A DNA stretch of 27,039 nucleotides from CAZDVK01 sp964508915 (lineage in GTDB: Bacteria; Pseudomonadota; Alphaproteobacteria; Paracaedibacterales; CAIULA01), in the NCBI GenBank assembly GCA_964508915.1, contig CAZDVK010000017.1, positions 1 through 27,039 on the forward strand. The letters are read 5' to 3'. Numbering within the stretch: the first letter of the stretch is position 1; each line of letters begins with the position of its first letter. A model generated the notes under the pieces. It did not search any database. It saw only the letters and a program-made list of their open reading frames with translations, and was not told the DNA's origin. The translations under genes were made by a program, and so were the position numbers. Shown here in pieces: positions 23,731 through 27,039 of this stretch.

Positions 23731-25815
23731 ATGTCATCTCATAAGCGCGTTCCTTTAGCGAAATATCGCAATATTGGTATTATGGCCCACATTGACGCGG
23801 GCAAAACCACAACAACAGAGCGTATTCTTTACTATACAGGTAAGTCCTATAAAATTGGTGAAGTGCATGAAGGCACTGCCGTTATGGACTGGATGGAGCA
23901 AGAGCAAGAGCGTGGGATTACTATTACCTCTGCTGCGACGACCTGTTTTTGGGATGATCACCGTATTAACATTATTGACACACCTGGTCACGTGGACTTC
24001 ACTATTGAAGTTGAGCGTAGCCTTCGTGTTCTAGACGGTGCAGTGACTGTTTTTGATGGTGTGGCTGGTGTTGAGCCGCAGTCTGAAACAGTATGGCGCC
24101 AAGCTGATAAGTATAAAGTTCCCCGTATTTGTTTTGTAAACAAGATGGACCGTATTGGTGCCAATTTTTTCCGTTGCGTGGACATGATTGTAGATCGTTT
24201 GGGTGCGCGTCCTTTGGTGGCTCAGCTTCCTATTGGTGCTGAAAGTGAATTCGCGGGCATCATTGACCTGGTTACGATGAAGGCGTCTATTTGGCGTGAT
24301 GAATCGCTGGGTGCTAAATTTGATGTAGTAGACATTCCAGCTGATATGAAAGAAAAAGCTGCAGAATATCGTGCCCAATTGTTAGAGACAGTTGTGGAAG
24401 CTGATGACGCGGTGATGGAATCTTACTTAAATGGCCAAGAACCAACTGTTGACCAGATCAAAAAATGTATTCGCTTGGGCGTTTTGAAAAGCTTATTTGT
24501 TCCTGTATTTTGCGGAAGTGCTTTCAAAAACAAAGGTGTTCAACCTTTGCTAGACGCTGTGGTAGATTATTTGCCATCTCCGGAAGATATCGGTGCTGTT
24601 AAAGGTACTGAAATGGATAGCGACGTCGAATTGATTCGTAACCCAGATGACAGCGAACCACTTGCAGCCCTTGCGTTTAAAATTATGACAGACCCATTTG
24701 TAGGGTCCATTACGTTCGTTCGTATTTATTCTGGTAAGCTTGAGTCTGGTTCCAGCATTTTAAACTCTACCAAAGATAAGCAAGAACGCATTGGCCGTAT
24801 GTTGTTGATGCATTCAAACAACCGTGAAGACATTAAAGAAGCGGGTGCCGGTGATATTGTGGCATTGTGTGGTTTGAAGCAAACTACGACTGGTGATACA
24901 TTGTGTAACCCGAATAAGCCAATTATTTTGGAAAAAATGGAATTCCCAGAACCGGTTATTGAAATTGCTATTGAACCAAAAACAAAAGCTGACCAAGAAA
25001 AAATGGGTATGGCTTTGTCGCGGTTGGCATCAGAGGATCCATCTTTCCGGGTGAGCACAGACCATGAAACAGGTCAAACTGTTATCAAAGGTATGGGGGA
25101 ACTTCACCTTGAAATTAAGGTTGATATTCTGAAGCGTGAATATAAAGTTGATGCGAATATTGGTGCGCCACAGGTGGCTTACCGTGAAACAATTACGCGT
25201 CAAAATGAAATTGACTATACGCACAAAAAACAATCTGGTGGTGCTGGTCAGTTCGCCCGTGTTAAGATCGTGTTCGAACCCCTTGAGCCTGGTTTAGGAT
25301 TCGTATTTGAGAACAAAATCGTGGGTGGTTCTGTTCCAAAGGAATATATTCCAGGTGTTCAAAAAGGGTTGACGTCAGCTTTGGAAACAGGTGTTGTAGC
25401 TGGATTCCCAATGATCGACTTTAAGGCGACTTTAATCGATGGTGCTTACCACGATGTAGACTCCAGCACACTAGCTTTCGAAATTGCGGCCCGTGCTGCA
25501 TTCCGTGAAGGTATTGGAAAATGTGCGCCAAAGTTATTAGAACCCATCATGAAGGTTGAAGTTGTGACACCGGAAGACTATATGGGTGATGTGATCGGTG
25601 ATTTGAACAGCCGTCGTGGTCAAGTAACAGGTATGGATCAACGTGCGAATGCCCGTGTGATTAACGCTATGGTGCCTTTGGCAACGATGTTTGGTTATGT
25701 GAACACATTGCGTTCCATGAGCCAAGGGCGCGCCCAGTTCAGCATGGTATTTGACCATTATGAACAAGTGCCTCAGAATGTGGCTGATGAAATTAAAGCA
25801 AAAATGCAAAGTTAA
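23731..25815 (+). CDS. fusA: elongation factor G
   Basis: A 694-residue translocation GTPase of usual length. GTP-binding motifs are A19HIDAGKT26, DTPGHVDF and NKMDR in order, followed by the EF-G-specific domains II-V. A GGGGTAGGG stretch precedes the ATG, and the spacing to rpsG is 12 bases, so it is clearly in the same transcript. Codon use is typical of the neighbours. Confidence 0.99.
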   Translation: MSSHKRVPLAKYRNIGIMAHIDAGKTTTTERILYYTGKSYKIGEVHEGTAVMDWMEQEQERGITITSAATTCFWDDHRINIIDTPGHVDFTIEVERSLRVLDGAVTVFDGVAGVEPQSETVWRQADKYKVPRICFVNKMDRIGANFFRCVDMIVDRLGARPLVAQLPIGAESEFAGIIDLVTMKASIWRDESLGAKFDVVDIPADMKEKAAEYRAQLLETVVEADDAVMESYLNGQEPTVDQIKKCIRLGVLKSLFVPVFCGSAFKNKGVQPLLDAVVDYLPSPEDIGAVKGTEMDSDVELIRNPDDSEPLAALAFKIMTDPFVGSITFVRIYSGKLESGSSILNSTKDKQERIGRMLLMHSNNREDIKEAGAGDIVALCGLKQTTTGDTLCNPNKPIILEKMEFPEPVIEIAIEPKTKADQEKMGMALSRLASEDPSFRVSTDHETGQTVIKGMGELHLEIKVDILKREYKVDANIGAPQVAYRETITRQNEIDYTHKKQSGGAGQFARVKIVFEPLEPGLGFVFENKIVGGSVPKEYIPGVQKGLTSALETGVVAGFPMIDFKATLIDGAYHDVDSSTLAFEIAARAAFREGIGKCAPKLLEPIMKVEVVTPEDYMGDVIGDLNSRRGQVTGMDQRANARVINAMVPLATMFGYVNTLRSMSQGRAQFSMVFDHYEQVPQNVADEIKAKMQS

Positions 25816-25835
25816 ACGAAGGAAGGAAAACACAC

Positions 25836-27026
25836 ATGTCGAAAGCGAAGTTTGAGCGGAGCAAACCGCATTGTAATATTGGGACGATTGGTCACGTTGA
25901 CCATGGGAAGACGTCATTGACGGCGGCGATTACGAAAGTATTGGCTGAATCTGGAAAGGCGAACTTTATGGCGTATGATCAGATTGACAAGGCGCCGGAA
26001 GAGAAGGCCCGTGGTATTACGATTTCGACAGCACACGTGGAATATGAAACAGACAACCGCCACTATGCGCACGTTGACTGTCCAGGACACGCGGACTATG
26101 TGAAGAACATGATTACCGGTGCGGCGCAGATGGACGGAGCTATTTTGGTTGTGTCTGCAGCCGATGGCCCGATGCCGCAAACACGTGAACACATTTTGTT
26201 GGCCCGTCAGGTGGGTGTACCCGCTTTGGTTGTGTTTATGAATAAGATCGACATGGTTGACGATGCAGAATTGGCTGACCTTGTGGAATTAGAAATTCGC
26301 GAATTGTTGTCATCGTATGGTTTCCCGGGTGATAAGATTCCTGTTGTTCGTGGATCTGCTTTGTGCGCTTTGGAAGACCGCAGCCCTGAGCTGGGTCGTG
26401 AAGCGATTTTGAAATTGATGGCTGAAGTCGATGCGTATATTCCCCAACCGGAACGTGCGAAAGACAAGCCATTTTTGATGCCGATTGAAGATGTATTTTC
26501 CATTTCTGGCCGTGGAACGGTTGTGACCGGTCGTGTGGAACGTGGCGTGATTAAAGTTGGTGAAGAAGCTGAAATTGTGGGTATTCGTCCAACAACGAAA
26601 ACAACAGTAACGGGCGTTGAAATGTTCCGTAAGCTTTTGGATCAAGGTGAAGCAGGTGACAACATTGGTGCGCTACTTCGTGGTACGAAACGTGAAGATG
26701 TGGAACGTGGTCAAGTTTTGGCTGCCCCTGGAAGCATTACACCGCACACAAACTTTAAGGCAGAAGCATATATTCTGACGAAAGAAGAAGGTGGACGTCA
26801 TACACCATTCTTTACAAAGTATCGCCCGCAGTTTTATTTCCGGACAACGGACGTAACAGGTACGGTTGAATTGCCAGAAGGCGTTGAGATGGTTATGCCT
26901 GGTGACAATGTGGCGATGGACATTGAATTGATTGCGCCTATTGCCATGGATGAAGGCCTACGCTTTGCTATTCGTGAAGGTGGACGTACAGTTGGTGCCG
27001 GTGTGGTAGCACAAATCGTAAAATAA
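25836..27026 (+). CDS. tuf: elongation factor Tu
   Basis: A 396-residue GTPase that brings aminoacyl-tRNA to the ribosome. G-domain motifs: G19-H-V-D-H-G-K-T26, D81-C-P-G-H85 and N136-K-I-D139. The TAHVEYET wording is common in Alphaproteobacteria. It follows fusA by 20 bases with a strong AAGGAAGG ribosome site. The first 70 codons use ACG, GCG, CCG and TTG much more than fusA does. A second tuf copy is common in proteobacteria and may lie elsewhere. The last 13 bases of the window hold a GGGAG motif likely preceding the next gene. Confidence 0.99.
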   Translation: MSKAKFERSKPHCNIGTIGHVDHGKTSLTAAITKVLAESGKANFMAYDQIDKAPEEKARGITISTAHVEYETDNRHYAHVDCPGHADYVKNMITGAAQMDGAILVVSAADGPMPQTREHILLARQVGVPALVVFMNKIDMVDDAELADLVELEIRELLSSYGFPGDKIPVVRGSALCALEDRSPELGREAILKLMAEVDAYIPQPERAKDKPFLMPIEDVFSISGRGTVVTGRVERGVIKVGEEAEIVGIRPTTKTTVTGVEMFRKLLDQGEAGDNIGALLRGTKREDVERGQVLAAPGSITPHTNFKAEAYILTKEEGGRHTPFFTKYRPQFYFRTTDVTGTVELPEGVEMVMPGDNVAMDIELIAPIAMDEGLRFAIREGGRTVGAGVVAQIVK

Positions 27027-27039
27027 CAAAGGGAGACGG

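Noticed and set aside
25537..25917. A 126-residue open frame opposite the fusA-tuf junction
   Set aside because: It lies across two certain genes and its composition (rich in His, Cys, Thr) is typical of antisense reading.
1..27039. CRISPR array, insertion sequence, prophage or rRNA
   Set aside because: No spaced direct repeats, transposase-like product, phage structural gene or rRNA-like stretch was seen on either strand.

Overview
The window looks like the chromosome of an AT-rich alphaproteobacterium with an intracellular or host-associated lifestyle, most likely a Holosporales-type endosymbiont. Direct evidence is AT-rich intergenic DNA, alphaproteobacterial-type EF-Tu sequence, a mic60 (mitofilin)-hemY gene pair, and several predicted secreted proteins with no recognisable housekeeping function. 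The placement at order level is inference, since no rRNA or phylogenetic computation is available. There is no insertion sequence, prophage, CRISPR array or rRNA gene, and no gene-free stretch longer than about 260 bases.

Left part (1-7750): a HIT-family hydrolase, a tRNA-Glu(CUC) on the minus strand, a secreted PTP-like inositol polyphosphatase (minus), hemB (plus), a convergent mlaA-ubiA pair (minus), a GT9 heptosyltransferase-like gene (plus), and two consecutive orphan genes for secreted acidic/basic proteins (plus). This part mixes envelope, haem and quinone functions with candidate host-interaction proteins.

Middle (7837-13987): a tightly packed plus-strand operon mic60-hemY-tkt-gap-fabD (3-nt gaps or short overlaps) that combines membrane organisation/tetrapyrrole metabolism, central carbon metabolism and the first step of fatty acid synthesis. 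It is followed by a 1173-residue secreted protein (14097-17618) that carries three near-recent tandem repeats of 82-84 residues and a duplicated signal-peptide region: the best candidate in the window for an undescribed host-interaction factor.

Right part (17657-27039): on the minus strand the ATP synthase genes atpH-atpA-atpG, without the usual atpD-atpC behind them, preceded by a small secreted Pro/Glu-rich protein and by lpd (dihydrolipoyl dehydrogenase). A strong promoter at 22743-22772 then starts the plus-strand str operon rpsL-rpsG-fusA-tuf, which runs to the window edge. Most of these genes are ordinary housekeeping. The novelty lies in the secreted proteins, the divided atp operon and some unusual motif features (HIT third His replaced, MlaA without a lipobox cysteine, cysteine-type HemB).
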